From Novosphingobium sp. ST904 (lineage in GTDB: Bacteria; Pseudomonadota; Alphaproteobacteria; Sphingomonadales; Sphingomonadaceae), in NCBI RefSeq assembly GCF_001298105.1, contig NZ_LGJH01000164.1, positions 1 through 64,000 of the forward strand: DNA of 64,000 bases. The letters run 5' to 3'. Position numbers and translations under genes: made by a program. Under the pieces are notes generated by a model. The model worked only from the letters and a program-made list of their open reading frames with translations. It made no database searches and was not told the origin of the DNA. Positions 50,383-60,732 of the stretch are shown in pieces (the stretch's first letter is position 1; each line of letters begins with the position of its first letter).

Positions 50383-51636
50383 TCAGACGCGTTCGATGAT
50401 GATGGCCGGCGCCATGCCGCCGGCCGCACACATGGTGATGAGGCCGTAGCGCCCACCGGTCCGTTCGAGCTCGTCGAGCGCGGTGCCGATGAGGATTGCG
50501 CCGGTTCCCGCGATGGGATGGCCGAGCGCGATCGAGCCGCCGTTCGGATTGACCTTCGCACGGTCAAGGTCAAGGTCGCGGATCAGTTTCTCGACGACGA
50601 CGGCGAAAGCCTCGTTCACTTCCCATACGTCGATCTGGTCCTTGGTGAGACCTGCCTTGGCGAGAACCTTTTTCGCAGCCGGTACCGGGCCGTTGAGCAT
50701 CAGGGTCGGACAATCGCCGATTTCCGCCATGGCGACGATGCGGGCACGCGGCTTCAGGCCATGCTTTTGCGCATAGTCCTTCGAGGCGAGAAGGATCGCC
50801 GAAGCACCGTCGACAACGCCGGAGGAGATGCCGACGTGGTGGATCGGCTTGACCTCGAGGTCGGGATAGACCTGATTTATCAGTTCGACATAGGTCTTGC
50901 CGCCGGGTGCCGAGGGCATGTTGTAGAACATCTCGAAGGCGGGCTTGAGCTGGGCAAGGCCTTCGGCCGTCGTGTCGGGGCGGGGGTATTCCTCATGGTC
51001 GAGGATGATGTTGCCCTCGTCGTCCTTCACGACGATCGTGGACTTGTCGAAACGGCCTTCCGCGATCGCGGCGGCGGCGCGGCGCTGGCTTTCGACGCCG
51101 AAGGCTTCGAGTTCCGCGCGGCTGATGCCTTCCATGGCGGCGATCGCATCGGCCGCGATGCCCTGGTTGGTCTGCGGGTGCTTGGCCTGGAGGCGGGGAT
51201 TGCCGGCGCCCATGCCGGCGCTGCCGACGCCGGCTTCGCGCATCTTCATGCCGTGTGCGTTGGCGTAGGACAGCATGTCCATCCCGCCTGCCACCATCAG
51301 GTCGGACATGCCGGACATGATCATCGCCGAGGCGAGGTTGGTGGCGGTGATGCTGGAGCCGCAGAAGCGGTTGAGCGTGACGCCGCCAGCCCGGAAATCG
51401 TATCCGGCGTCGAGCGCGGCCATGCGGCCGATGTCGCCGCCCTGAAGGCCGATCGCTGCCGACACGCCCCAGATCACGTCGTCGACATCGGCGGTATCGA
51501 ACCCGTTGCGGTCCTTGAGCGCGGCGAGGACCGTGGCGGAAAGATGCTCGGGATGCATCTTCGAAAGGGCGCCCTTGCCCATCTTGCCGATGCCTCGGGG
51601 CGTACGCACGGCGTCGATGATATAGGCTTCGGTCAC
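50383..51636 (-). CDS. Acetyl-CoA acetyltransferase (thiolase)
   Basis: The GTG start at 51636, with GAGGAGA upstream, gives 417 residues. Hallmarks: TEAYIIDAVRTPRGIG, the nucleophile Cys92 in NRFCGSSITATN, NGGSIALGHPIAGTGA, and the second Cys near the C-terminus in TMCAAGGMAPAIIIE. It catalyses thiolytic cleavage of 3-ketoacyl-CoA or condensation of two acyl-CoAs. In a degradation setting the thiolytic direction is likely. It is probably co-transcribed with the MarR regulator downstream. Confidence 0.93.
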   Translation of the reverse strand: MTEAYIIDAVRTPRGIGKMGKGALSKMHPEHLSATVLAALKDRNGFDTADVDDVIWGVSAAIGLQGGDIGRMAALDAGYDFRAGGVTLNRFCGSSITATNLASAMIMSGMSDLMVAGGMDMLSYANAHGMKMREAGVGSAGMGAGNPRLQAKHPQTNQGIAADAIAAMEGISRAELEAFGVESQRRAAAAIAEGRFDKSTIVVKDDEGNIILDHEEYPRPDTTAEGLAQLKPAFEMFYNMPSAPGGKTYVELINQVYPDLEVKPIHHVGISSGVVDGASAILLASKDYAQKHGLKPRARIVAMAEIGDCPTLMLNGPVPAAKKVLAKAGLTKDQIDVWEVNEAFAVVVEKLIRDLDLDRAKVNPNGGSIALGHPIAGTGAILIGTALDELERTGGRYGLITMCAAGGMAPAIIIERV

Positions 51637-51752
51637 GGTCTCGTCTCCTCGAATTCCCGGTCTCGGCGCGCGCGGCGCCTTTTGCCGGCGGTCATGCTGG
51701 TGCCTTCGGGGAATTGCAATTGGAGGTCCGTTTCCTATCGCCTTGGCGATTG

Positions 51753-51766
51753 CTTTCACGTGAAAG
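51753..51766. promoter_or_regulatory. Perfect 14-base palindrome between thiolase and MFS genes
   Basis: CTTTCACGTGAAAG is perfectly symmetric and lies about midway between the thiolase start (leftward) and the MFS transporter start (rightward). It probably serves as an operator for both; the MarR regulator at 49871-50359 or one of the TetR regulators is a candidate ligand. Confidence 0.65.
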
Positions 51767-51878
51767 TATATCGCGGCGGCGGGGCCGGGGTCAATCCGCA
51801 GGTCTATTGCGCGCGCCTGCTTGACGATCGCCGCAGCCGCGACAAGATCGCAGCAGATGGCAATATGAAAGGGAGGGC

Positions 51879-53532
51879 ATGGAGGGCGACGAGAATTCCG
51901 GCGGGCATTCGCACCCTTGCGCGAACCGACGTTCCGGCGGATCTGGACCGCCAGCCTGTTCTCGAATTTCGGGCAGCTGTTCCTCGGCGTCGGCGCGGCG
52001 TGGGAGATGACGCGGCTCAGCAATTCGCCGAGCATGGTGGCGCTGGTGCAGTCGGCGATGATGCTGCCGCTGGTGCTGGTGACGCTTCCGGCCGGTGCCA
52101 TCGCCGACATGTTCGACCGTCGCCGCATCGCCATGACCGGCCTGACCTTCAGTGCCCTCTGCGCCGCGGTGCTGGCGGTGATCGCCTTCCTAGGCCTTGT
52201 CACGCCGTGGCTGCTGCTGGCGTTCTGTGCGCTGATAGGCGGAGGAGTGGCGCTCTATTCCCCGTCCTGGCAGGCATCGATCCCCGAACAGGTCTCGCGC
52301 CAGCATCTCCCGGCGGCGGTGGCGCTGGGCACGATCAGCTATAACGTCGCGCGCAGTTTCGGACCGGCGCTCGGCGGGCTGATCGTCGTGCTCTACGGGG
52401 CGAAGGCCGTGTTCGGCATGACCTCGCTGCTCTACCTGCCGCTGCTCGTCGCCTTCTTCCTGTGGCGGCGAAAGCACGTCCCTTCGCGTCTGCCGCCTGA
52501 GCGGATGGACCGGGCCATCGTCGGCGGCGCGCGCTATGCGCTTCATGCCCCCGCGATCCGCACGGCGCTGGTGCGCGTGCTGGTGTTCGGTCTCAGCACC
52601 GCGACCGCTTCGGCGCTGGCCCCGCTGATCGCGCGTGACCTGCTGCGCGGCGACGCTTCCACGTTCGGCATCCTGCTCGGCGCGCAAGGCGTTGGGGCGG
52701 TGGCGGGCGCGCTGTTCGTCAGCAAGATCCGGGAGACGATCTCCACCGAACTGGCGGTGCGGATATTTGCAGTCGGCACGGGCCTTGCGCTTGTCACCAT
52801 CGGGTTCAGCAACGAGATCGTGCTGACCTGCGGGGCGTTCCTGATCGTGGGGGCGTGCAACATCCTGACCATCGCCATGCTCAACGTGACCGTGCAGCTT
52901 TCCGCACCGCGCTGGGTGACCGCGCGGGCACTTTCGTTGTTTTCCTCCGCGATCACCGCCGGGATCGGGCTTGGCGCCTGGGCCTGGGGGATGGTGGCGG
53001 CCGCGCATGACGTGGCCTTCGCCCTGATCGCCTCGGGGATCGCGGTGGGCGCACGGCGCTGCTGGGCCTGATCCTGCCGATCGGCAGGGACCAGGAAGCG
53101 GACATCTCGGAAGTGCCGCTTGGCCACGAGCCCGCCGTGGGCATGGCGCTGACCATGCGTTCCGGGCCGGTCGTGATCGAGGTCGAGTACGACGTCGATC
53201 CGGAGCGCGCGCGGGATTTCTACGCGGTCATGATGAAGATGCAGTCGATGCGCAAACGCAACGGCGGGTTCGACTGGTCGCTGGCGCGCGATATCGCGAA
53301 TCCGGCGCTCTGGACCGAACGCTATCATTGCCCGACCTGGGGCGATTACCTGCGACTGCGCGACCGCTTCACCCAGGCCGATTCCGAAATCCAGGCCGAA
53401 GCGGATTCCTACCATCGCGCCCACGATGCCAGCCGTGTCCGCAGACGTCTTGAAAGGCCGTTCGGATCGGTGCGCTGGAAGGCGGATTCGCTGGACCCCC
53501 GACAGGATACGGTGAGCTGGATGGCGCCCTGA
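51879..53532 (+). CDS. MFS_3 family transporter, reading frame interrupted twice
   Basis: The protein resembles the EntS-like MFS_3 group of roughly 550 residues with a soluble C-terminal tail. The core (LREPTFRRIWTASLFSNFGQLFLGVGAAWEM onward) reads from 51917, and a frame change near 53050 joins it to the tail RSGPVVIEVEYDVDPERARDFYAVM...PTWGDYLRLRDRFTQAD. At the N-terminus the ATG at 51879 (MEGDENSGG) is one frame off, and one missing G near 51903 would connect it to AFAPLREPTFRR. Twelve hydrophobic segments are visible. It probably exports a small molecule. Both breaks look like missing single bases. Confidence 0.75.
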
Positions 53533-53620
53533 ACGGGGAGCATGCCTTGTTCCCATCCGGGGATTGCGGAGCGGACGGGGCGCTGGCCTGCTCGCGGGAC
53601 AAGACAACGGGAGAAGATCG

Positions 53621-54691
53621 ATGGCGCAGGTCGGGGCCGGACAGGCCGGGGTGGAGCACGACAAGACCTGGCGGGTGATCCAGTGGGCGACGGGCAACGT
53701 GGGCAGCCGCGCGATGCGAACCGTGATCGAACATCCGCGGATGGAACTCGTCGGCCTCTGGGTCAGCTCTCCCGGCAAAGTCGGCAAGGATGCGGGCGAA
53801 CTGTGCGGAATGCCGCCGACCGGCATCAGGGCGACGCATTCGCGCGACGAACTCGTGGCGCTGGATGCGGACTGCGTGCTCTACATGCAGCAGGGCACGG
53901 ACTGGGACGATATCTGTGCGTTGCTGGCTTCGGGAAAGAACGTCGTCACCACGCGCGGAGACTTCCACAATCCCGCCCGGATGGACCCGGAACTGCGGGC
54001 GCGGGTTGAAGCGGCCTGCGGGGCGGGCAATGCCTCGATCTACAGCACCGGCTCCAGCCCCGGATTCGTGACGGAGGCGCTGGCCATTCCGCTGATGTCG
54101 CTCCAGCGTTCGCACGGGCTTCTTACGATCGACGAATATGCCGACGTGTCGAGCCGCAATTCACCGGAAATGCTGTTCCAGGTCATGGGTTTCGCCGCCC
54201 CGATGGCCCCCTTCGACCAGCGGCGGGCCGAACACCTCAAGGGCGATTTCGGCAGTTCGCTCTCGCAGATCGCCGATGCTGTCGGGTTGGAGGTCGACGA
54301 GATCGAGGCGGTCGGCGAACTCTCGCCCACGCGGCAGGACCTGACGATCGCGGCCGGGACCGTACCGGCGGGGACGGTGGGCGCCATGCGCACGACCATC
54401 ACCTGCAAGAGCGGGGGGCGTCCGGTCATGCGGTTCCGGGCCAACTGGTACGTGACCACCGATATCGACGATGCGTGGGACTTGCGGGAATCCGGCTGGA
54501 GGATCACGACCGAGGGCGACACGCCGGTCAAGGTCGACATCACCTTCCCGGTCTCCGAAGAGGACTATGCGGCCTATACGCCGGGGCTGACCGCACACCG
54601 GCCGGTGAACGCCATCCCGGCGGTTTGCGCGGCCCCTGCGGGGATACGGACAACCGCGGACCTGCCGCAGATATTGCCGATCTACAGCTAG
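53621..54691 (+). CDS. Dihydrodipicolinate-reductase-like NAD(P)-binding protein
   Basis: The 356-residue protein starts MAQVGAGQAGVEHDKTWRVIQWATGNVGSRAMRTVIEHPRMELVGLWVSS. It shows an N-terminal Rossmann fold (ATGNVGSRAM) of the DapB-like group without the DapB catalytic HHxxK motif, and GKNVVTTRGDFHN. Similar proteins in actinobacteria and sphingomonads are described as 2,4-diaminopentanoate-dehydrogenase- or DapB-like and are probably not lysine-pathway enzymes. It follows the MFS gene by 88 bases and may act on the substrate that the transporter moves. Confidence 0.75.
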   Translation: MAQVGAGQAGVEHDKTWRVIQWATGNVGSRAMRTVIEHPRMELVGLWVSSPGKVGKDAGELCGMPPTGIRATHSRDELVALDADCVLYMQQGTDWDDICALLASGKNVVTTRGDFHNPARMDPELRARVEAACGAGNASIYSTGSSPGFVTEALAIPLMSLQRSHGLLTIDEYADVSSRNSPEMLFQVMGFAAPMAPFDQRRAEHLKGDFGSSLSQIADAVGLEVDEIEAVGELSPTRQDLTIAAGTVPAGTVGAMRTTITCKSGGRPVMRFRANWYVTTDIDDAWDLRESGWRITTEGDTPVKVDITFPVSEEDYAAYTPGLTAHRPVNAIPAVCAAPAGIRTTADLPQILPIYS

Positions 54692-54730
54692 ACGGAATCG
54701 ACGGGCAGGGCGAACCCCTGCCTGCCGTTC

Positions 54731-56148
54731 CTATCGGTCCTGAACCGGCGTGGCCTGATCTCCGCCGAGCACGCGGTAGAGCGTGATCCGGTTGCTTGCG
54801 AACGCCAGTCGCACCGCGATTTCCTGCTGCCGTGCGGTATAGAGACTGCGCTGCGCATCGAGGTTATCGAGCGAACTGGCGATGCCCTGCCTGTAGGTGG
54901 CCTCGGTCAGTCGCGCGGTATCGGCGGCGGCTTCGGTGTAGCTGGAGGCCGCGCGTACACGCTCGGCCAGCGTGCCTTGATCGGCCAGCGCATCGGCCAC
55001 TTCGCTGAACGCCGTCTGGATGGCCTTCTCGTAAGTTGCCAGGGCCGCGTCGCGCTGCGCCTTGGCGACTTCGACGTTGGCGGTCCGGCCGCCGGCGTTG
55101 AAGATCGACCAGGTGGCGGATGCCGTGCCGGTGGCGGCGAAGGCGCCCTTGTCGAACAGCGATGACAGGGCGTCGCTGGCGAAGCCGAGCAGGCCGGTCA
55201 GCGAGATCGAGGGGAACAGCTCGGCACGGGCCACGCCGATATCGGCATTGGCGGCGCGCAGCGAATATTCGGCTTCCACCACGTCGGGGCGGCGCAGGAG
55301 AACTTGCGAACTGGTGCCGGCGGGGAGGACCGCCAGCGACTGGTTCACTTCGCCGATGTTGCCGGGAAGCAGGCTCTCGTCGAAATCGGCGCCGACAAGC
55401 AGGCGGATCGCGTTCACGTCCTGCGCGAGGGCGGTCGTCTGCGAGGCGACATCGCCGCGCGCGGTTTCGAGCACCTGTTCCGCTTGCCGCAGGTCCGTGC
55501 GCGGGGCGACGCCGCCCTTGAGGCGGGCACCGGTGAGTGCGACGCCGCGCTCGGCATTGGCCGCAGTGGCCTGCGCGATCTGGAGCAGGTCACGGTCGGC
55601 GGCATAGTTGGCCCAGGCCTGTGCGAGGTCGGCGACAAGGCCAAGGCGGACGGTGCGGGCCGCGGCTTCGGTGGACAGGGCCGTGTCGCGCTGGGCCTGC
55701 GTGGCATTGGCGAGCTTGCCGAACAGGTCCAGCTCGAAGCTAGAAATGCCGCCTTGCAGGGAATAGTTCGAACCGTCGCCCGAGGAACCGCCGCCTGCCT
55801 CGGTGCGGGCTGCGGAACCCGACAGTCCGATCGCCGGGAACTGGTTGGCGCGGGTGACGCGAACCTGAGCACGGGCGGCGGCAACGTTCGCGGCGGCGAC
55901 GCGCAAGTCGCGGTTGTTGATCAGTGCCTGTTCGACGAGCGACTGCAGGCGGCGGTCGCGGAAGATCTCCGAATAGGAAACCAGCGGCAGCGCGGCCTCG
56001 CTCTGCGAGAGATAGGCATCGCCCACAGGCCACGAAACCGGGACCGGCGGGGTTGGCGCCACGTATTTCGCGCCATCGAACAGGCGCCGAGGGCCATGGC
56101 GGGCAGGGCGCAAGCCGCCAGCTTCAGGGCGCGAAGTCGGCGGTTCAT
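54731..56148 (-). CDS. RND efflux outer-membrane lipoprotein (NodT/OprM family), reading frame interrupted
   Basis: The start at 56148 overlaps the pump stop (ATGA). The N-terminus MNRRLRALKLAACALPAMALGAC is a lipoprotein signal with lipobox L-G-A-C. The frame breaks at about 56073 (ATGGCGCG; one missing G), after which the frame GAKYVAPTPPVPVSWPVGDAYL continues through two repeated coiled-coil halves (NNRDLRVAAANVAAARAQVRV, RRPDVVEAEYSLRAANADIGVARAELFPSISL). The corrected protein has 472 residues, the family size. It forms the trimeric outer-membrane duct of the tripartite pump. Confidence 0.88.
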
Positions 56149-59100
56149 GCAGTGTCTCCCTTGCGTTCGCGGCGCTGCTGGAGGTGCTGGCGGACGGCGG
56201 CAATGCCGTCGCGCACGCCGCGGCGCACGAGGACGAAGAACAGCGGGATGAAGAAGATGGCAAGCAGCGTGGCGGTCAGCATCCCGCCGACCACGGCGGT
56301 GCCGATGGCGATGCGGCTGTTGGCGCCGGCACCGCTTGCGACGGCCAGCGGAACCACGCCGAAGATGAACGCGAAGCTCGTCATCAGGATCGGACGCAGG
56401 CGGATGCGCGCGGCTTCGAGCGCGGCTTCGATCACGCGCTTGCCCTGACGTTCGGCCTGTTCGGCGAATTCGATCATCAGGATGGCGTTCTTCGCGGCGA
56501 GGCCCATCGTCGTCAGCAGGCCGATCTGGAGATAGACGTCATTCTCAAGCCCGCGCAGCGTCACCGCGAGGATCGCGCCCAGCAGGCCGAGCGGAATGAC
56601 GAGGATGACCGCGATCGGGATCGACCAGCTTTCGTAAAGCGCGGCAAGGCACAGGAACACCACCAGCAGCGAAAGCGCGTAGAGCAGCGGTGCCTGGCCC
56701 GAGGACAGCCGCTCCTGATAGGAGGAACCGGCCCAGGCCACGGCGGTGCCGGGCACCTGGCTGGCGAGTTCCTCCATCACGTCCATCGCGGTGCCGGAAC
56801 TCACGCCTGCCGAGGGGCTGCCCGAGAATTCATAGGCCTGGAGACCGTTGAAGCGCGAGGACGTGCTGGGCGCGGTGGACCAGCTGATCGTCGAGAAAGC
56901 CGAGAAGGGCACCATCTGGCCGCTCGTGCCGCGCACGAACCAGTTGGAAAGATCCTCCGGGCGCGAGCGGAACTGGGCGTCGCCCTGAACGTAGACGCGC
57001 TTCACGCGGCCCTTGTCGATGAAGTCGTTGACGTAAGTGCCGCCCCACGCCGTCTGCAGCGTGGAGTTGGCATTGGCGGCGGTGAGGCCGTAAGTCGTGA
57101 GCGCGCGGGTGTTGGAGTTGATCTTCAGCGTTGCAACGTCGGGAAGATCGCTCAGGCGCACGTTCGTCAGGCGATCGTCGGCGGTGGCCTTGGCGAGAAG
57201 CTCGTCACGCGCCTTCTGGAATTCGGTGCGGCTCATGCCGCTGCGGTTCTGGAATTCCATGGTGAAGCCGGAGGACGACCCCAGCCCGCGGATCGCGCCC
57301 GGAACCAGCGTGAAGACCTGCGCGTCGCGCAAGTTGCGGAATGCGCCGTTGGCCCGCTGGACGATGGCATCGGCCGTGTTCTTGGAACCGGGCCGCTCCT
57401 CCCAGTCGACCAGCGTGACGAAGGCCTGGCCGGTGTTCTGCCCCGCCGCGCCCTGTCCGCCGCCCGAGAGCGTGAACATGCTGGCGACATTGGCCTTCTC
57501 ATAAGTCTTGAAATAGTTCTCGACCTGTCGCTGGACTTCTTCCGTGCGCGTGCGCGGCGAGCCGGCGGGAAGGCGCCACTGCACCATGATCGTGCCCTGG
57601 TCCTCGTTAGGCAGGAAGCCGGTGGGCAGGCGCTGGAACAGCATGAAAGTGGCGACGCAGGCGATCAGGAACAGGGCAAGCCAGCGCCACTTGTGCTCGA
57701 CGACGCGCTCCACCCGGTGCGCATAGGCATTGGTCATGCGCTCGAAGCCCCGGTTGAAGCCGGTGTGGAAGCGTTCCCACAGCCTTGCCAGCCAGGGCAG
57801 GTTACGCTCGATCCAGTTGGGGCCGGCTTCCTCGTGCGACTTCGCCTTGAGCAGCGTGGCGGTCAGGGCCGGGCTCAGGATCAGCGCAACGAGCACGGAA
57901 AGCACCATGGCAACCACGATCGTCAGCGAGAACTAGCGGTAGATCACGCCGGTCGATCCGCCGAAGAACGCCATGGGCAGGAAAACCGCCGACAGCACGA
58001 GGGCGATGGCGACCAGTGCGACCTGGATTTCCTCCATCGACTTGATGGTCGCCTCGCGCGGCGACATCCCCGGATTTTCCTCGAGCAGCCGCTCGACGTT
58101 CTCGACGACGACAATCGCGTCATCGACCAGAAGCCCGATCGCGAGCACGAGCCCGAACAGGGTCAGCGTGTTGATCGAGAATCCCGCGACATAGAACACC
58201 GCGAAGGTGCCGAGGAGGACGACCGGAACCGCGATCGCGGGGATCAGCGTGGCGCGCCAGCTTTGCAGGAACACGAACATCACGATGACGACGAGCACGA
58301 TCGCTTCGAACAGCGCCTTCTCGACTTCGGCGACCGAGAGCTTGATGAACGAGGTGGAATCGTTGCCGTAAGTATAGCCGAGGCCGTCCGGCATGCCCTG
58401 CGCCAGCTCGCTCATGGCCGCCTTCACCAGTTCGGCGGTCGCCAGCGCGTCGGCGCCGGGCGAAAGCGAGATCGAGATGCCGGCGCCGGGGTGGCCGTTG
58501 ATCCGGCTGATCGAGCTGTAGTTCTCGGCGCCGATTTCCACGCGGGCGACATCGCCGATGGTTACCGCCGAACCGTCGCTATTGGTCTTGAGCACGATGT
58601 TGCGGAACTGCTCGGCCGTCTGCAGGCGCGAACCGGCGGTGACGATGGCGTCGATTGCCTGGTCCTGCGGCGCGGGCAGGCCGCCGATCTCGCCGGCGGC
58701 GACTTCGGTGTTCTGCGCGGTGATCGCCGAAGTCACGTCGCTGGGCATGAGCCCGACGGCGGCGAGCTTGGTGGGATCGAGCCAGATGCGCATGGCGTGC
58801 GGCGCGCCGAACACGTTGACGTCGCCCACGCCTTCGATGCGCGAGAGCGGGTCCTGGATGTTCGAGGTGAGGTAGTCCGAAACGTCCTGGTTCGAACGGC
58901 CGTCGGTCTCGTCATAGACGGCAACGAGCAGGAGCTGGTCGGGGTTGGACTTGGTGACCGTGACGCCCTGGCTCTGCACCGCCTGCGGGAGGCGGGACAG
59001 CGCGGACTGCACCTTGTTCTGTACCTGGACCTGCGCAATGTCCGGGTCGGTGCCCTTGGCGAAGACGGCGCTGATCGTCGCCTGGCCGCGGTTGGAGGAT

Positions 59101-59342
59101 TGCGAACTGAAGTAGAGCAGGCCGTCGATTCCGGTCAGTTGCTGCTCGATGATCTGGGTGACGCTGTTCTCGATCGTCTCGGCCGAGGCGCCGTTGTAGG
59201 TGGCGCGGATATTGACCTGCGTGGGCGCGATGTCCGGGTACTGCTCGTTCGGCAGGAAGGCCAGCGCGCCAAGACCCGCCAGCATGACGATGATGGCGAG
59301 AACCCAGGCGAAGATCGGCCGGTCGATGAAGATGCGTGACAT
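56145..59342 (-). CDS. RND multidrug efflux pump, HAE1 (AcrB-like), with an in-frame amber stop
   Basis: The 1,066-codon frame has the AcrB opening MSRIFIDRPIFAWVLAIIVMLAGLGALAFLPNEQYPDIAPTQVN and the TM4 proton-relay motif LAIGLLVDDAIVVVENVERLL. A TAG at 57933-57935 replaces codon 470 in IYR-stop-FSLTIVVAM, where AcrB proteins have Gln (CAG); otherwise both halves are intact and in the same frame. The inner-membrane homotrimer uses proton motive force to export drugs or metabolites. The amber could be a sequencing error or a true nonsense mutation. It is transcribed after the adaptor and overlaps the outer-membrane gene. Confidence 0.9.
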
Positions 59343-59349
59343 GGGAGGC

Positions 59350-60588
59350 TCAGCGACCCTTGCCGGAAGACTGGCCTTCGCCGGCCTTGCCTGACGAGGG
59401 GACGACCTTCTGCGGGCTCGACGCCGCTACCGGCTGGATATCGGCACCCTGCTTCAGTCCGTTCAGGCCCTGGACGATGACCTTGTCGCCCTTCTGGAGG
59501 CCGGACGTCACGACGGTGTTCGTGCCTTGCGTGCGATCGGCGCTGACCTTGCGGCGTGCGGCCTTGTTGTCCGCGCCTACGACCATGACATAGGCCGAAC
59601 CGTCGAAGTCCCGCTGGACAGCGTTCTGCGGCACCAGGTAGGCGCTCGGATCGGTCGCCTGGTCGAACACGGCCGAAACGAACATGCCCGGCAGCAGCAG
59701 ACCGTCCGGGTTGGGGAAGCTGGCGCGCAGGGTTACGGTGCCGGTGTCCTGGTCCACGGTGACTTCGGAGAACTGGACGGTGCCCGCCGAGGCATATTGC
59801 GTGCCGTCGTCGAACTTCAGGTGAACCTGGGTGCTGCCGGGATTGACCCCGCCCGCGGCGAGCTTGCGGCGCAGGGCCGTGATGTCCGCGGCGGATTGCT
59901 GCATGTCCACGTAGATCGGGTCCATGCGCTGGATCACCGCCAGCGGATCGGTCTGGCTGGCGCTGGCAAGCGCGCCCACGGTCGAGAGCGAGCGGCCGAT
60001 GCGGCCGCTGATCGGCGCGGGCACGGTGGTGAAGCGCAAGTTGATCCTCGCCGTATCGAGCGTGGCGGCGTTCTGCGCGATCGAGGCCCTGGCCGAGCGT
60101 GCGGTGGCGAGCGCGTCGATGTAGTCCTGCCGGGCAACCGCTTCCATGTCGGCAAGCGGCTTGTACCGGTTGGCCTTGGCCGAAGCGGCTTCGGCGGTGG
60201 CGCGGGCGCTGGAAAGGTCCGCCTGAGCCTGGTTCACGGCGGCGCGGTAGAGGCTCGGGTCGATCTGGTAGAGCGGCTGTCCCGCGCGCACCATGCTCCC
60301 CTCGGTAAAGAGGCGCTTTACGATGACCCCGGTGACCTGTGGGCGGACTTCGCTGGTTTCGAAAGCGACGGTGCGACCGCTGAGCGTGACGGCGAGCGGC
60401 ACGGCGGAAGGCTGGGCCACGATATAGCCGACTTGCGCGGCTGGGCGCTTGTCATCCTTCTTCTCTCCGCCCGAACAGGCAGCGAGAAAGACAACGGATG
60501 CCAGAACCAGACCGGTCTGACGCAGCAGGGGGCCTGCCGCAAGGGAAGAACTCGTGATTTTCAAGTCGCGCACCGTCTGAAATCGCAT
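59350..60588 (-). CDS. RND efflux periplasmic adaptor (AcrA-like MFP)
   Basis: The 412-residue protein has a lipoprotein signal with lipobox LAAC (about residue 38), then the lipoyl/hairpin segments GTVI-like VGYIVAQPSAVPLAVTLSGRTVAFETSEVRPQVTGVIVKRLFTEGSMVRAGQPLYQIDPSLYRAAV and the second barrel-sandwich VDQDTGTVTLRASFPNPDGLLLPGMFV. It bridges the AcrB-like pump and the outer-membrane channel. The pump gene starts seven bases later. The 144-base region upstream to 60732 must hold the operon promoter; no local repressor gene is adjacent. Confidence 0.93.
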   Translation of the reverse strand: MRFQTVRDLKITSSSLAAGPLLRQTGLVLASVVFLAACSGGEKKDDKRPAAQVGYIVAQPSAVPLAVTLSGRTVAFETSEVRPQVTGVIVKRLFTEGSMVRAGQPLYQIDPSLYRAAVNQAQADLSSARATAEAASAKANRYKPLADMEAVARQDYIDALATARSARASIAQNAATLDTARINLRFTTVPAPISGRIGRSLSTVGALASASQTDPLAVIQRMDPIYVDMQQSAADITALRRKLAAGGVNPGSTQVHLKFDDGTQYASAGTVQFSEVTVDQDTGTVTLRASFPNPDGLLLPGMFVSAVFDQATDPSAYLVPQNAVQRDFDGSAYVMVVGADNKAARRKVSADRTQGTNTVVTSGLQKGDKVIVQGLNGLKQGADIQPVAASSPQKVVPSSGKAGEGQSSGKGR

Positions 60589-60732
60589 CGGCGCTGCTAT
60601 TCAGCCAATTGTTGCCGCCCGCAAGCCGGGTTTTCGCAAGTGCGACAATTTGCGACTAAAAACGAAGATTTGGGACGAAATCTGCCTGTCCTATACGTCA
60701 AACGCCCTCCACCGGAGAACGCCCGACATCTG

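Noticed and set aside
57930..57938. Stop-codon readthrough (pyrrolysine or selenocysteine) at the pump amber
   Set aside because: TAG replaces an ordinary conserved Gln, no SECIS-like or Pyl genes are visible, and a single C-to-T change explains it.
56184..59339. A 1,051-codon open frame on the plus strand opposite the RND pump gene
   Set aside because: It is a codon-bias shadow of the pump (GC-rich third positions keep the opposite strand open). Its translation is rich in Arg, His, Asp and Gly with no domain, whereas the minus strand gives a clear AcrB protein.
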